A model generated the notes under the pieces. The model worked only from the letters and a program-made list of their open reading frames with translations. It had not been told where the DNA came from and did no database searches. A stretch of DNA of 64,000 bases from Ga0077555 sp963746315 (GTDB lineage: Bacteria; Pseudomonadota; Alphaproteobacteria; Rhizobiales; Hyphomicrobiaceae): the NCBI GenBank assembly GCA_963746315.1, contig CAVVAR010000010.1, forward strand, positions 483,947 through 547,946. The letters run 5' to 3'. The number at the start of each line of letters is the position of its first letter. The stretch's first letter is position 1. Shown here piece after piece: positions 16,084 through 24,492 of this stretch. Both the position numbers and the translations under genes were made by a program.

Positions 16084-17499
16084 ATGGCCTTGACGACAGG
16101 CAGCGCATCCGCAATGCCAAGCCTAGCTGATGCAGCGCGTGCGATTGCTTCGAGAAAGCTATCGCCGGTCGAGCTTCTGGAAAGCGTTCTGGCCCGCATC
16201 TCTGCTGTTGACGACCAGATCAACAGCTACATCACGCTGCTTGCAGAGCCGGCGCGCACCGCCGCGCAAAAAGCGGAATCTGAAATTACCGCCGGCCGCT
16301 GGCGTGGCCCGCTGCACGGCATCCCCTACGGTGTGAAGGACAACTACCACGTTCGTGGCGTGCTCACGACGGCCGGCTCCCGTTTGATGGAGAATTATGT
16401 CGCCACGGAAACGTCGACGGTGATCGAGCGCCTCGAAGGCAGCGGCGCGATTCTAGTCGGCAAAATGAATACGTGGGAATATGGAACCGGGTCTGGAGAG
16501 ATACTGGACGACTTGCCGTTTCCGCTCGCGCGAAATCCCTGGAGCACAGCGCATTTCACCGGCGGCTCGTCGACCGGCGTCGGCACCGGCGTGGCCGCCG
16601 GCACCGCACTGTTCGGTCTCGGCTCCGACACCGGCGGCTCGATCCGCCTGCCCGCCGCGGCCAGCGGCGTGGCCGGCATGAAAGCGACGTACGGTCTCGT
16701 AAGCCGGGCGGGGTGCCTGCCAAATTGCTGGTCCCTCGACGTCACGGGCCCACTGACGTGGACCGTCGAGGACAGTGCCATCGTGCTCGAGGCGATCGCC
16801 GGTCCCGATGCCCGCGATCCGCAGAGTGCCGGCGTCCCGGCTGGCGCCTATCGTGCCTGCCTGTTTGGCGGCGTGCGCGGCCTTGTCATCGGCGTCGTGC
16901 GCGATCTGGGCGAGGGAGCACCGCCACTTGCCGACGACGTCGGGGTCAATCTCGCCAAGGCGGAGGCAGCATTGGCCAAGGCCGGCGCCCGTATCGTCAC
17001 CCTGTCACTACCCGCGCCGCTGGAGAGCTATCGCAACGTCGTTTCGGTCATCAACTGGGGCGAGTCCTTCTCGATTCATGAGCGCGATTTCCACGAGCGC
17101 CGCCACCTCATGGGCAAGGCGCTGCGCGACAAGATGACGGCGGGCTTCATGCTGCGGGCAGCCGATCTCGTCGCCGCCCAACGCATGCGACGCCAACTCG
17201 CGTCGGCGACCGACGCTGCGATCCGCACCTGCGACGCGGTGCTGATGCCCTGCACCTTCACGACGGCGCCCCGCTTCGACGATAAGGATGCACTCGTCGC
17301 CTTCACGATGCATGCCGCGACGTCGATCCTCAATGTGAGCGGTCATCCCGCCCTGTCGATCCCGACCGGCTTCGGCGACAACGGGCTGCCGACCAGTGCC
17401 CAGGTCGTCGGGCGCTACTTCGACGAGGCGACCGTCTACCGCGTCGCCAAGGTGATCGAGGATGCGCTGTTCGATCGTGAGCGGCGGCCAGCCCTCTGA
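16084..17499 (+). CDS. Amidase-signature hydrolase, first gene of amidase/small protein/amidase operon
   Basis: A 471-residue amidase-signature enzyme. Triad: Lys85 (GVKDN), cis-Ser162 (TGGSSTGV) and Ser186 (GSDTGGSIRLPAA), with the normal 24-residue interval. The motif around the cis-Ser reads GGSSTGVGTGVAAG instead of the usual GGSSSGSAAAVA, marking a distinct subfamily. The ATG at 16084 gives an N-terminus that begins 12 residues before the conserved LADAARAIASRKLSPVELLES helix; an ATG at 16024 with a stronger ribosome binding site (ggaggg) is an alternative. It is followed after 15 bases by a 67-residue AtzG/GatC-like gene and then a second amidase, all on the plus strand and divergent from the transporter operon, suggesting that both act on related substrates. 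Confidence 0.88.
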   Translation: MALTTGSASAMPSLADAARAIASRKLSPVELLESVLARISAVDDQINSYITLLAEPARTAAQKAESEITAGRWRGPLHGIPYGVKDNYHVRGVLTTAGSRLMENYVATETSTVIERLEGSGAILVGKMNTWEYGTGSGEILDDLPFPLARNPWSTAHFTGGSSTGVGTGVAAGTALFGLGSDTGGSIRLPAAASGVAGMKATYGLVSRAGCLPNCWSLDVTGPLTWTVEDSAIVLEAIAGPDARDPQSAGVPAGAYRACLFGGVRGLVIGVVRDLGEGAPPLADDVGVNLAKAEAALAKAGARIVTLSLPAPLESYRNVVSVINWGESFSIHERDFHERRHLMGKALRDKMTAGFMLRAADLVAAQRMRRQLASATDAAIRTCDAVLMPCTFTTAPRFDDKDALVAFTMHAATSILNVSGHPALSIPTGFGDNGLPTSAQVVGRYFDEATVYRVAKVIEDALFDRERRPAL

Positions 17500-17514
17500 T
17501 GCGCAGGAGTCATC

Positions 17515-17718
17515 ATGACCAAAGACCCTTTGCCGAGGTGGACGAGCGAGCAGGCGGCCGCGCATGCGGCCCGCAGCGGCTTGACGCCGGCGCCGGACGC
17601 GGCCGAGCTCGAGCGTCTGTGCCGGCTCGGCGACCGCGTGGCAGCCGTCTCCTCCTCCGTCGCGCGCATGCCCTTCAAGGATGACGAGCCGGCCAGCATC
17701 TTCAAGGTGCCGCTGTGA
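17515..17718 (+). CDS. Small AtzG/GatC-like protein between two amidases
   Basis: A 67-residue protein, 15 bases after one amidase gene and overlapping the next by four bases (GTGA). It has an N-terminal helix with SEQAAAHAARSGLTPAP, a second helix (about residues 29-50, AAELERLCRLGDRVAAVSSS) and a C-terminal KDDEPASIF segment. This is the same GL turn / helix / EPA-F layout as the proteins at 14045-14254 and 59767-59985, and resembles GatC and AtzG. Its position, directly between two amidases and translationally coupled to the downstream one, suggests it is the partner of one or both. The length is too short for confident homology by eye. Confidence 0.75.
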   Translation: MTKDPLPRWTSEQAAAHAARSGLTPAPDAAELERLCRLGDRVAAVSSSVARMPFKDDEPASIFKVPL

Positions 17719-19040
17719 CCCAGCACAGTCTTCCGATGCCCCTGGCCCTCGACGCGGCGGGCGCCGCGCGCGCCATCGCCCAGGGTGAGCTCACCTCCGA
17801 GACGCTCGTGCGCGCCTGCCTCGAGCGCATTGCCAAGCGCGAGCCCACTGTGAAGGCCTGGTCCTGGCTCGATCCGGACCAGGCCATCCGCTCCGCCCGC
17901 GAGCGCGACAAGGAGCAGGCGATTGGCGCCCCTCTCGGCCCGCTGCACGGCGTGCCGATCGGCGTAAAGGATGTGATCGACGTCGCCGGCATGCCAACGT
18001 CGTGCAACTCGCGCATCTATGAGGGCTACCGGCCCTCGATGGACGCCGAATGCGTCCGCGTCGTGCGCGCTGCCGGCGCCGTCATCCTCGGCAAAACCGA
18101 TACCGTCGAGTTTGCATCCGGCGGGCGGCGTGCGCTGACACGCAATCCGCACAACCCCGCTCATACGCCAGGCGGCTCATCCTCGGGCTCGGCAGCGGCC
18201 GTCGCCGACGGGCACGTCCCGCTGGCATTCGGCACCCAGACGGCGGGCTCGCTCATTCGGCCAGCCTCCTACAACGGCATCTACGCCCTGAAGCCGACGT
18301 ACGGTGCGGTCGCCTGGCCCGGCGCGCGCCAGTTCGCACCGACTCTCGATACGATCGGATGGTATGGGCGATCGGTCGCCGACCTGGAGCTCGTGGCACG
18401 GGCCTTCCGGCTGCGCGAGCTTGACGGCGTGCCCCCTCCGGATGCCTCGCAGCTGAAAGTGGGCTTCTGCCGATCGCCGAGCTGGCCTCGTGCGCAGGAG
18501 GCCTCACGGCACGCGTTCGAGATCGCGGCCGAGCGTCTCGCGGCTGCCGGTGTCTCCTGCGTGACCTTCGATCTCCCCGATGTTTTCGATGCTCTGCCCG
18601 CCGCCCAGGACACCATCATGATAGCGGAAGGCCGCGCGCATTTTCTGGGGGAGTTCCTGCAGCACCAGCATTGGCTCCACCGCGATTTCTGCGACCGGGT
18701 GGAGAACAGTCAGGGCATCTCGCACGTGGACTATCTTGCCGCTGTCGACCATGCCGCTGCGGCCCGCCCCGTATTCGATGCCTTGCTCGCGGACAAGCTC
18801 GATGTCGTACTGACGCCCGCCGCGATGGGCGAGGCTCCGCCCGGCAACGATGCCGCCGGCGCCTGGGCGATGAATGTCTTGTGGACGCTGCTTCACGTCC
18901 CATGCCTTTCAATCCCTGTCACAACGGGTCCAGCCGGCATGCCTGTCGGCATTCAGATCGTGGCGCCGAGGTTCGGCGAGCCGAAACTGCTTGCCGCGGC
19001 CCACGCGCTGTCACCCATCCTCGATACCGCCACCGGCTGA
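17715..19040 (+). CDS. Amidase-signature hydrolase, AtzE/GatA-like
   Basis: A 441-residue amidase-signature enzyme. Triad: Lys85 (GVKDV), cis-Ser155 (TPGGSSSGS) and Ser179 in GTQTAGSLIRPAS. The GTQT-GS-IRPAS form, in place of GTDTGGS, marks the subgroup that also contains many short bacterial amidases annotated as GatA-like, distinct from the other four amidases in the window. The GTG start overlaps the small AtzG-like gene stop by four bases, so the two are coupled. A segment LSIPVTTGPAGMPVGIQIVAP near the C-terminus is family-typical. The gene ends 162 bases before the convergent phosphodiesterase gene. Substrate unknown. Confidence 0.88.
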   Translation: MTQHSLPMPLALDAAGAARAIAQGELTSETLVRACLERIAKREPTVKAWSWLDPDQAIRSARERDKEQAIGAPLGPLHGVPIGVKDVIDVAGMPTSCNSRIYEGYRPSMDAECVRVVRAAGAVILGKTDTVEFASGGRRALTRNPHNPAHTPGGSSSGSAAAVADGHVPLAFGTQTAGSLIRPASYNGIYALKPTYGAVAWPGARQFAPTLDTIGWYGRSVADLELVARAFRLRELDGVPPPDASQLKVGFCRSPSWPRAQEASRHAFEIAAERLAAAGVSCVTFDLPDVFDALPAAQDTIMIAEGRAHFLGEFLQHQHWLHRDFCDRVENSQGISHVDYLAAVDHAAAARPVFDALLADKLDVVLTPAAMGEAPPGNDAAGAWAMNVLWTLLHVPCLSIPVTTGPAGMPVGIQIVAPRFGEPKLLAAAHALSPILDTATG

Positions 19041-19202
19041 TCCGCAAAGCGAGTGCTTCCGGCTTACCAGCCTTTGAGAGGAAGACGGCGCACCTCAAGA
19101 CCGAGCGCGACTGCGGGACCGGGCCTTAGACGCGACTCCGGATCGAGCGCTTGAAGTGTCGCGTCCGCTGGCATGCAGGGGTGTCGGTCAGGATGATGAA
19201 CC

Positions 19203-20027
19203 TCATCGTTGCATCGTCTCTCGGCTCCAGTCGGAATAATCCGGCCGGCCCTCGACGCGAACCGGCCCAGCATAGCCGAACTCGACCATGTGGACCGTGA
19301 CATAGTCGGCACTGGCAAACACGACGCCATAGGCCTCTGGAAGGTTGGAGCCGAGCAGCACGTCCTGCTCTGAGAACCTACCGATGCCGGCGTGGTTCGT
19401 CCCGCGCAGTGACGTCGTCGGCACCCCGGCGGTCGAGCCCGATAGCGGCAGATGACAGTGACCGAAGAAGATATGGCGCACTTTTCTCGCATGGCGTGCG
19501 ACGACGGACCGGAACGCGACATCGTCCAGCAAACGGATCGTGTCGAGCGGCATGAGGTGGGTCGGGATGGGATTGTGGTGCATGAAGAGGAAGAACGGAC
19601 CGTCATGCTCGGCGAGACGCGCCTCGAGCCAGTCGCAGCGCGCCCGGCAATAGTGGCCAGCGTGGGTGCCGGGACCCCAGGTGTCGAGGAACAGGCATCG
19701 GCCGCCGCTGACGTCATGCACGCCCTGAGCAAAGCCCAGCTGATCCGTGGCCTCTGGAAAGACCTCGAGAAACGTCTGGCGGTCGTCGTGGTTCCCGATG
19801 CAGAGCTTCACCGGCAGCGGCAGGCGTGACAGGCGATCGCGCAGACGAACATAGTCGGCGCGGTCGCCCCAGTCCGAAAGATCTCCGGTGATCACCATCA
19901 GCTCGGCATCGGCATGATCGACGAGGCAATGGTCAAGCGCGCGCTCGAAGTTGGCATTGGGATCGCGACCGCCGATGGTCTGGCCGGGCGTCGTCAGATG
20001 AATATCGCTGAAATGGATGAGCTTCAT
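19203..20027 (-). CDS. Class III metallophosphodiesterase (GpdQ/CpdA type)
   Basis: A 274-residue calcineurin-like phosphodiesterase with all metal ligands: FSDIHL near the N-terminus, GDLSDWG, GNHDDRQ, FLFMHHNPI and FGHCHLP. This family cleaves phosphodiesters such as glycerophosphodiesters (GpdQ) or cyclic nucleotides (CpdA). The ATG at 20027 is chosen because the protein then starts at MKLIHFSDIHL and is preceded by aggggacc; the frame is open to 20090. It is the last gene of a minus-strand set with a Ugp-like (glycerol-3-phosphate/glycerophosphodiester type) importer, so a glycerophosphodiester or related substrate is the most likely, by context only. Confidence 0.88.
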   Translation of the reverse strand: MKLIHFSDIHLTTPGQTIGGRDPNANFERALDHCLVDHADAELMVITGDLSDWGDRADYVRLRDRLSRLPLPVKLCIGNHDDRQTFLEVFPEATDQLGFAQGVHDVSGGRCLFLDTWGPGTHAGHYCRARCDWLEARLAEHDGPFFLFMHHNPIPTHLMPLDTIRLLDDVAFRSVVARHARKVRHIFFGHCHLPLSGSTAGVPTTSLRGTNHAGIGRFSEQDVLLGSNLPEAYGVVFASADYVTVHMVEFGYAGPVRVEGRPDYSDWSRETMQR

Positions 20028-20133
20028 AAGGCGGTCCCCTTCCTGGGCGGATCGGCGCCCGCCACTTTCGTTCAATTTCCCGATTCGCATCCCGGAGGCG
20101 AACTGATCGAGTCCGCCTCCGGTGACAACCGAT

Positions 20134-21396
20134 CTACTTCTTCGGCAGCAGCTTTTGGACGTCGGCCGACATCTCGGCCAGAACCTTGTCCGGCTCGCCC
20201 GCGCGCTTGCCGGTGATGATGGAGTTCAGATGGTCCTTGATGACGTCCGTGATCTTGAGGCCATTCTCGCCGGGGAAAGCGTACCACTTGGTGAGTAGCG
20301 AAAGTTGGCTGACCGCGGTGTAGTTGTTCGGGTTCTGGACGTAGAAGTCCTTCAGGTAGACGTCGTTGGCTTTTTTGTTCGGTGGCATGTAGCCGGTGGT
20401 CTTGGCCATGATCGCCGCGCCCTCGGGCCCGTGCCAGAACTTCATCACCTTCCAGGCGGCGGCCTTCTTTGCTGGGTCGGTCGCCAGGATGACCCCGAGG
20501 TTGCCGCCGGCCGGCAGGCGGCCCTTGCCGGCAACGACGCTCGGGAATGTGTGTGTCTTGAGGTCGAACTTCTTTGCGACCATCCCGGTGACCTTGTTGA
20601 GGTCGGAGGTCGATGTGAAGTGCATCCCTGTCTTGCCGGCCGCAAAAGCTGCACGCATATCAGGCTGGTTGAGGTTCGGCATGCCGGCTTCCTTGACCAG
20701 CCGAGCGAGCGTGCTCATTGCGAACTTGCCTTCAGCCCCGTCGAAGGCGACCTTGGACTCGTCTGAGTTCAGCATGCTGCCGCCCTGCGAGAACACCGGA
20801 GCCTGCCAGAGCCAGTTGCCGGTGATGTCCCAGGCGTAGGTAACGCCATTCGTGTCGGGACCGAGCGCCTTGATCTTCTTCGCCAGGTCGATGACCTCGT
20901 CCCACGTCTTCGGCAGATTGGACGTATCGCCGCCTGCCTTCTTCACGAGGTCGAGGTTGACGTACATGATCGGCAGCGAGATTGCGAACGGAAGAGCGTA
21001 GACCTTGCCGTTCTGGGTACCGATATCGTACATGGCCGCGTGAAAGCCCTCGGCCTCCAATTCATTGTCAGCCTTGATGAACTCATCGAGCGGCTGGGCG
21101 ATACCGCGATCGACGAAGATGCGGATGCGGTTCAATCCCTGGAACGAGATGTCTGGCATCTGTTTGGTGATCGCCTCGCGCAGCACTTTCTGCGTGCCTT
21201 CTTCGTACGAGTCGTACGCCGCGCGGAACGTGACCTTGATCTCCGGGTGCTTCTTGGCAAACTCCGCGGCGATCTGTTTGTGCGTCTCATTGAAGAGCTC
21301 GCCGTAGGGGTACTGGACGACCACTTCGGTCGACTGGGCCAGAGCCGGAATGGCGACGAGTGCCATCGCGGCCGAAAGCAGGGTCTGCTTCAGCAT
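20134..21396 (-). CDS. Extracellular solute-binding protein family 1 (UgpB type)
   Basis: A 420-residue periplasmic binding protein with a clear Sec signal peptide (MLKQTLLSAAMALVAIPALA, cleavage near ALA-QS). The mature region has the family 1 pattern: FAKKHPEIKVTFRAAYDSYE, then YALPFAISLPIMYVNLDL, KTWDEVIDLAKKI and a late W-FPGENG segment. It lies between the phosphodiesterase gene (107 bases downstream) and two permease genes. UgpB/MalE-like proteins bind glycerol-3-phosphate, glycerophosphodiesters or sugars; the phosphodiesterase next to it favours a phosphorylated ligand. A short spacer of 53 bases separates it from the permease upstream. Confidence 0.88.
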   Translation of the reverse strand: MLKQTLLSAAMALVAIPALAQSTEVVVQYPYGELFNETHKQIAAEFAKKHPEIKVTFRAAYDSYEEGTQKVLREAITKQMPDISFQGLNRIRIFVDRGIAQPLDEFIKADNELEAEGFHAAMYDIGTQNGKVYALPFAISLPIMYVNLDLVKKAGGDTSNLPKTWDEVIDLAKKIKALGPDTNGVTYAWDITGNWLWQAPVFSQGGSMLNSDESKVAFDGAEGKFAMSTLARLVKEAGMPNLNQPDMRAAFAAGKTGMHFTSTSDLNKVTGMVAKKFDLKTHTFPSVVAGKGRLPAGGNLGVILATDPAKKAAAWKVMKFWHGPEGAAIMAKTTGYMPPNKKANDVYLKDFYVQNPNNYTAVSQLSLLTKWYAFPGENGLKITDVIKDHLNSIITGKRAGEPDKVLAEMSADVQKLLPKK

Positions 21397-21449
21397 GTTT
21401 GTCTCCGTTTGTGAGTGATCATGCGGACGTGGGCCGTCCGTTCTCGCCG

Positions 21450-22283
21450 TTATTTCATTCCCGTGAACGTGATCCCTTCGATGAAGCGACGCTGCGCGAC
21501 GAGGAAGACCAGGATCAGTGGGGTGATGATGATCGTGGCTGCGGCCATCAGCGGTCCGTAGTCGGTTCCGGCCTCCTCGTTACGGAAGGTTGCGACGCCG
21601 ACAGGAGGCGTGAAGAGGTGCTTCGAGTTCACTGCGATGAGCGGCCAGAAATAGTCGTTCCAATGGGCGACGACAGAAAAGATCCCGAACGCCGTGACAG
21701 CGGGAATCGCGGTCGGCAGCATGACCCGCCACACGATCCCATACTCCGAGATCCCGTCCATTCGCGCCGCGTCGACGAGATCGTCAGGAACGGTCATGAA
21801 GAACTGCCGCATCAGAAAGATACCGAACACAGAGATCGTGAACGGCAGGATCAGCGCTGCGTAGCTGTCGAGGATGCCGATGTGGTGGAAGAGCAGAAAC
21901 AACGGCACTGCAATCGCCTGCGGGGGGATCAGAATGCAGAAGAGGACGAGTGCGAACACCGTCTCGCGTCCCCAGAACCGGAGCTTCGCCAGCGCATAGG
22001 CGGCGGGCAGAGCGATCAGAACCTGCAAGACGAAGATCGAGACAGTGACAATCACACCGTTGAGGAGGAAGCGGGCGAGCGGCGCCTTCTCGAACGCCAC
22101 GCGATAGTTCTCGACGACGTGGAGCCGCTCCGGCCACCAGCGGATTTCCGAAAGGAACACCTCGGCCTGGGGCTTCAAAGAGGTCGAGATCATCCACGCG
22201 AAGGGCAGCAGGACGATTGCCGCCGCGAAAAGCAGGATGGCGTGGCGCAGGAAACCTGCAAACATGACATTCGCGCGCGACAT
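21450..22283 (-). CDS. ABC transporter permease (UgpE/MalG type)
   Basis: A 277-residue inner-membrane permease with six predicted helices, starting with a long helix at about residues 10-32 (FLRHAILLFAAAIVLLPFAW) followed by MISTSLKPQAEVF, the usual UgpE/MalG N-terminal pattern. The EAA loop DDLVDAARMDGISEYGIVWRVMLPTAIPA is intact. The ATG at 22283 overlaps the stop of the other permease by one base (TGATG). It would pair with that permease to make the channel; since the partner is frameshifted, the complex may be inactive unless the frameshift is a sequencing error. Confidence 0.88.
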   Translation of the reverse strand: MSRANVMFAGFLRHAILLFAAAIVLLPFAWMISTSLKPQAEVFLSEIRWWPERLHVVENYRVAFEKAPLARFLLNGVIVTVSIFVLQVLIALPAAYALAKLRFWGRETVFALVLFCILIPPQAIAVPLFLLFHHIGILDSYAALILPFTISVFGIFLMRQFFMTVPDDLVDAARMDGISEYGIVWRVMLPTAIPAVTAFGIFSVVAHWNDYFWPLIAVNSKHLFTPPVGVATFRNEEAGTDYGPLMAAATIIITPLILVFLVAQRRFIEGITFTGMK

Positions 22284-23231
22284 CAAAAGTGCACCTTTCT
22301 CTCGATCAGCCGGGACTTGATGAGAGTGAGCACAAGGACGAAGGCGAGAAAGACGACGGCGATCGCAGCAGCCAGCCCCGACCGGAAGAACTCGAAGCCT
22401 TCGGTGTACATGGAATAGAGAAGCACTTCGGAAGACTTGCTCGGGCCTCCCTTGGTCAGCACGTGAACCGTGTCGAACACCTGGAACGATCGGATCGCGG
22501 AAATCAGGACTACGAACATCGTCACGGGGCCGAGCATCGGCCATGTCACGAGTTCGGAAGCGCGACCACGCCGAGCGTGCTCCGTCCATTTCTGCCGCGT
22601 CATAGAGATATTTCGGGATCGACACGAGGCCCGCAAGGAACAACACCATATTGAAACCGAACAACTGCCAGACGCCGATCACGGCCAGCGTCGTCAATGC
22701 GAGCTCCGGCTCGGCGAGCCAAGCGTAAGTCGGCAGCCCGACAGCCTTCAGCATCAGGTTGATCAGGCCGAACTGGGGGTGAAGCATGTATTCCCACGAG
22801 ATCGCGATCGCGATCAGGGTCGCCATTACCGGAATGAAGAAGACGGCGCGATAAAATCCGCGAAGCGTCGTCCCAGCCTCGATCAGCAGGGCGATGCCGA
22901 GCCCGAGCAGCACCGAGGCCGGCACGACGATCGCAACGTAATAAAGGGTGTTCGTCAGCGCTCGCCAGAAAACCTTGTCTGCCCAAAGGTCGGCGTAGTT
23001 GGCGAGGCCCACGAACGACCACGTCGCGGCCCCGAGCTGGTAGTCCGTAAAGGACATCAGCAGGACCGCCACGATCGGCCCGATCAACAGCAATCCCATG
23101 AGCAACACGGCCGGAGTCAGCAGGGCGAGTGCTGTCCCCTGGTTCAGCCGCGAGCTTGCGCGATGTTCCGCCTGGACAGCGCGCGGCCGGCGGTCGAGGT
23201 CGGCGGACTGGTCCAGCGAAGCGTCAACCAT
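22283..23231 (-). pseudogene. ABC transporter permease (UgpA/MalF type), frameshifted
   Basis: This permease would be about 315 residues but its frame breaks near 22555. Residues 1-225 read normally from the ATG at 23231 (TPAVLLMGLLLIGPIVAVLLMSF, WEYMLHPQFGLIN, then YLYDAAEMDGARSAWSRF). The rest of the EAA loop and the last helices (LVTWPMLGPVTMFVVLISAI, then QVFDTVHVLTKGGP, ending SRLIERKVHF) continue in another frame to the stop at 22283. The DNA ttccgaactcgtg would be repaired by ttccgcgaactcgtg, i.e. a two-base loss restoring RFRELVTWPML. The first frame has no stop and runs into the next permease, creating a misleading 600-residue open frame. Start overlaps the ATPase stop by eight bases. 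Confidence 0.85.
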
Positions 23232-24372
23232 GCGCAGCCTCCGCGACACTGCGGCCCACACGCCGCCCCGACGTGTCGAACACCCTCAGATCGTTCTCGG
23301 CGAAGCCAAGTCCGACGGTCGATTCCAAGCGAAGGCCGATGTCTGCGCCATGGTCGAGCCTTACGATCATCGGCTCTCGCTGCCCTTCGGGAATGACGTG
23401 AGCCAGAACTTCAGATCCAAGGTTTTCCCGATGAACGAGCCGTCCCGTCACGACTGCGTCCCGGGCATCGGCCAGCCGCACGCGCTCCGGCCTCACGCCG
23501 ACCCGCACTGCCGTCCCAGGTCTGGCATGAATTCCCGCAGCGACTTGTCGCCCGCCGACCGACAACGCGCCTTGCTCGGCGACTGTACCGTCGAGAATGT
23601 TGATCTTCGGACTGCCGATGAACTCTGCGACCCGCTGATCCCGCGGGTCGTCGTAGATCTCGTCAGGCGTCCCGACCTGAATAATGCTCCCGTCCATCAT
23701 CACGGCGATACGATCCGACATGGTCATCGCCTCGGCCTGATCGTGCGTGACGTAGATGAAGGTTGCGGCGAGGCGACGATGCAATTGGGCGATCTCGGTG
23801 CGCATGTGTACCCGGAGCTTCGCATCCAGGTTGGAGAGCGGCTCGTCGAGCAGGAAGGCGCGGGGATCGCGAACGATTGCACGGCCCACGGCGACGCGCT
23901 GGCGCTGGCCGCCGGACAGTTGGGCGGGCTTTCGAGCCAGCAGGTCTTTCATTCCGAGCAGGTCCGCAACCGCAGTTACGCTCTCGGTGATCGTGCGCTC
24001 CTTGGCCCGCCGGCCAGGCAGCATCCAGCCGATCGCCGGCAGCCGCTCGACCGCCGAGAGGCGGCGCATCCGCAGCGGCAATGCGATGTTGTCGAAGACA
24101 GTGAGATGCGGATACAGCGCGTACGACTGGAAGACCATGGCGAGGTTGCGATCGGCGGGCCTCACGTGATCGACCACATCGCCGCCGATCTCTACGGTGC
24201 CCGCGGTCTGCCGCTCGAGGCCCGCTATGATCCTGAGCAATGTCGACTTGCCGCATCCTGATGGCCCAACCAGGGAAACGAACTCGCCATCACCAATCGT
24301 CAGATCGACGCCATTCAAGACCGCCGTGCGGTCGAATGTCTTGCGGATCTCTCGAAGCAGCACCTGTGCCAT
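23224..24372 (-). CDS. ABC transporter ATPase (UgpC/MalK type)
   Basis: A 382-residue ATPase with the N-terminal nucleotide-binding domain (Walker A GPSGCGKS, Q-loop VFQSYALYPHLTV, signature LSGGQRQRVAVGRAI, Walker B FLLDEPLSNLDAKLR, switch VTHDQAEAMTMSDRI) and a C-terminal OB-type regulatory domain (about residues 265-370) as in sugar and glycerol-3-phosphate importers. The ATG at 24372 starts MAQVLLREIRKTF; the frame extends upstream to 24900 across the divergent LysR gene but without homology. It is the first gene of a minus-strand operon (ATPase, permease, permease, binding protein, phosphodiesterase) and is divergent from a LysR regulator. Confidence 0.9.
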   Translation of the reverse strand: MAQVLLREIRKTFDRTAVLNGVDLTIGDGEFVSLVGPSGCGKSTLLRIIAGLERQTAGTVEIGGDVVDHVRPADRNLAMVFQSYALYPHLTVFDNIALPLRMRRLSAVERLPAIGWMLPGRRAKERTITESVTAVADLLGMKDLLARKPAQLSGGQRQRVAVGRAIVRDPRAFLLDEPLSNLDAKLRVHMRTEIAQLHRRLAATFIYVTHDQAEAMTMSDRIAVMMDGSIIQVGTPDEIYDDPRDQRVAEFIGSPKINILDGTVAEQGALSVGGRQVAAGIHARPGTAVRVGVRPERVRLADARDAVVTGRLVHRENLGSEVLAHVIPEGQREPMIVRLDHGADIGLRLESTVGLGFAENDLRVFDTSGRRVGRSVAEAAHG

Positions 24373-24492
24373 GCGATGCCCTCGTCGGTGACGTGACCGT
24401 CCTTGGCGTAGCAACTGTGATTGACAGACACATGAAGTCATATTAGCCGCGCTAATGAGACGCGAAGCCGTCCCCCGGAAGCTGGACACCCT
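24373..24492. promoter_or_regulatory. Divergent promoter of LysR gene and Ugp-like operon
   Basis: A 120-base space separates the ATPase ATG (minus, 24372) from the LysR ATG (plus, 24493). It carries an inverted repeat, described separately, that has the spacing of a LysR-type recognition site. A single regulator probably controls both directions from this point. Confidence 0.65.
24442..24456. promoter_or_regulatory. LysR-type operator, perfect inverted repeat ATTAGC-N3-GCTAAT
   Basis: attagccgcgctaat is a perfect six-base inverted repeat with a three-base centre, and contains the T-N11-A arrangement expected for LysR-family recognition sites. It lies 37 bases before the LysR start codon and 70 bases before the divergent ATPase start, in an otherwise GC-rich region. 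The match to the family rule and the location make it a strong operator candidate. Confidence 0.75.

Noticed and set aside
21450..23261. A single 603-residue fused permease
   Set aside because: The middle segment is unlike a membrane protein. The real C-terminal half of the first permease continues in another frame, so the fusion is an artefact of the frameshift at about 22555.
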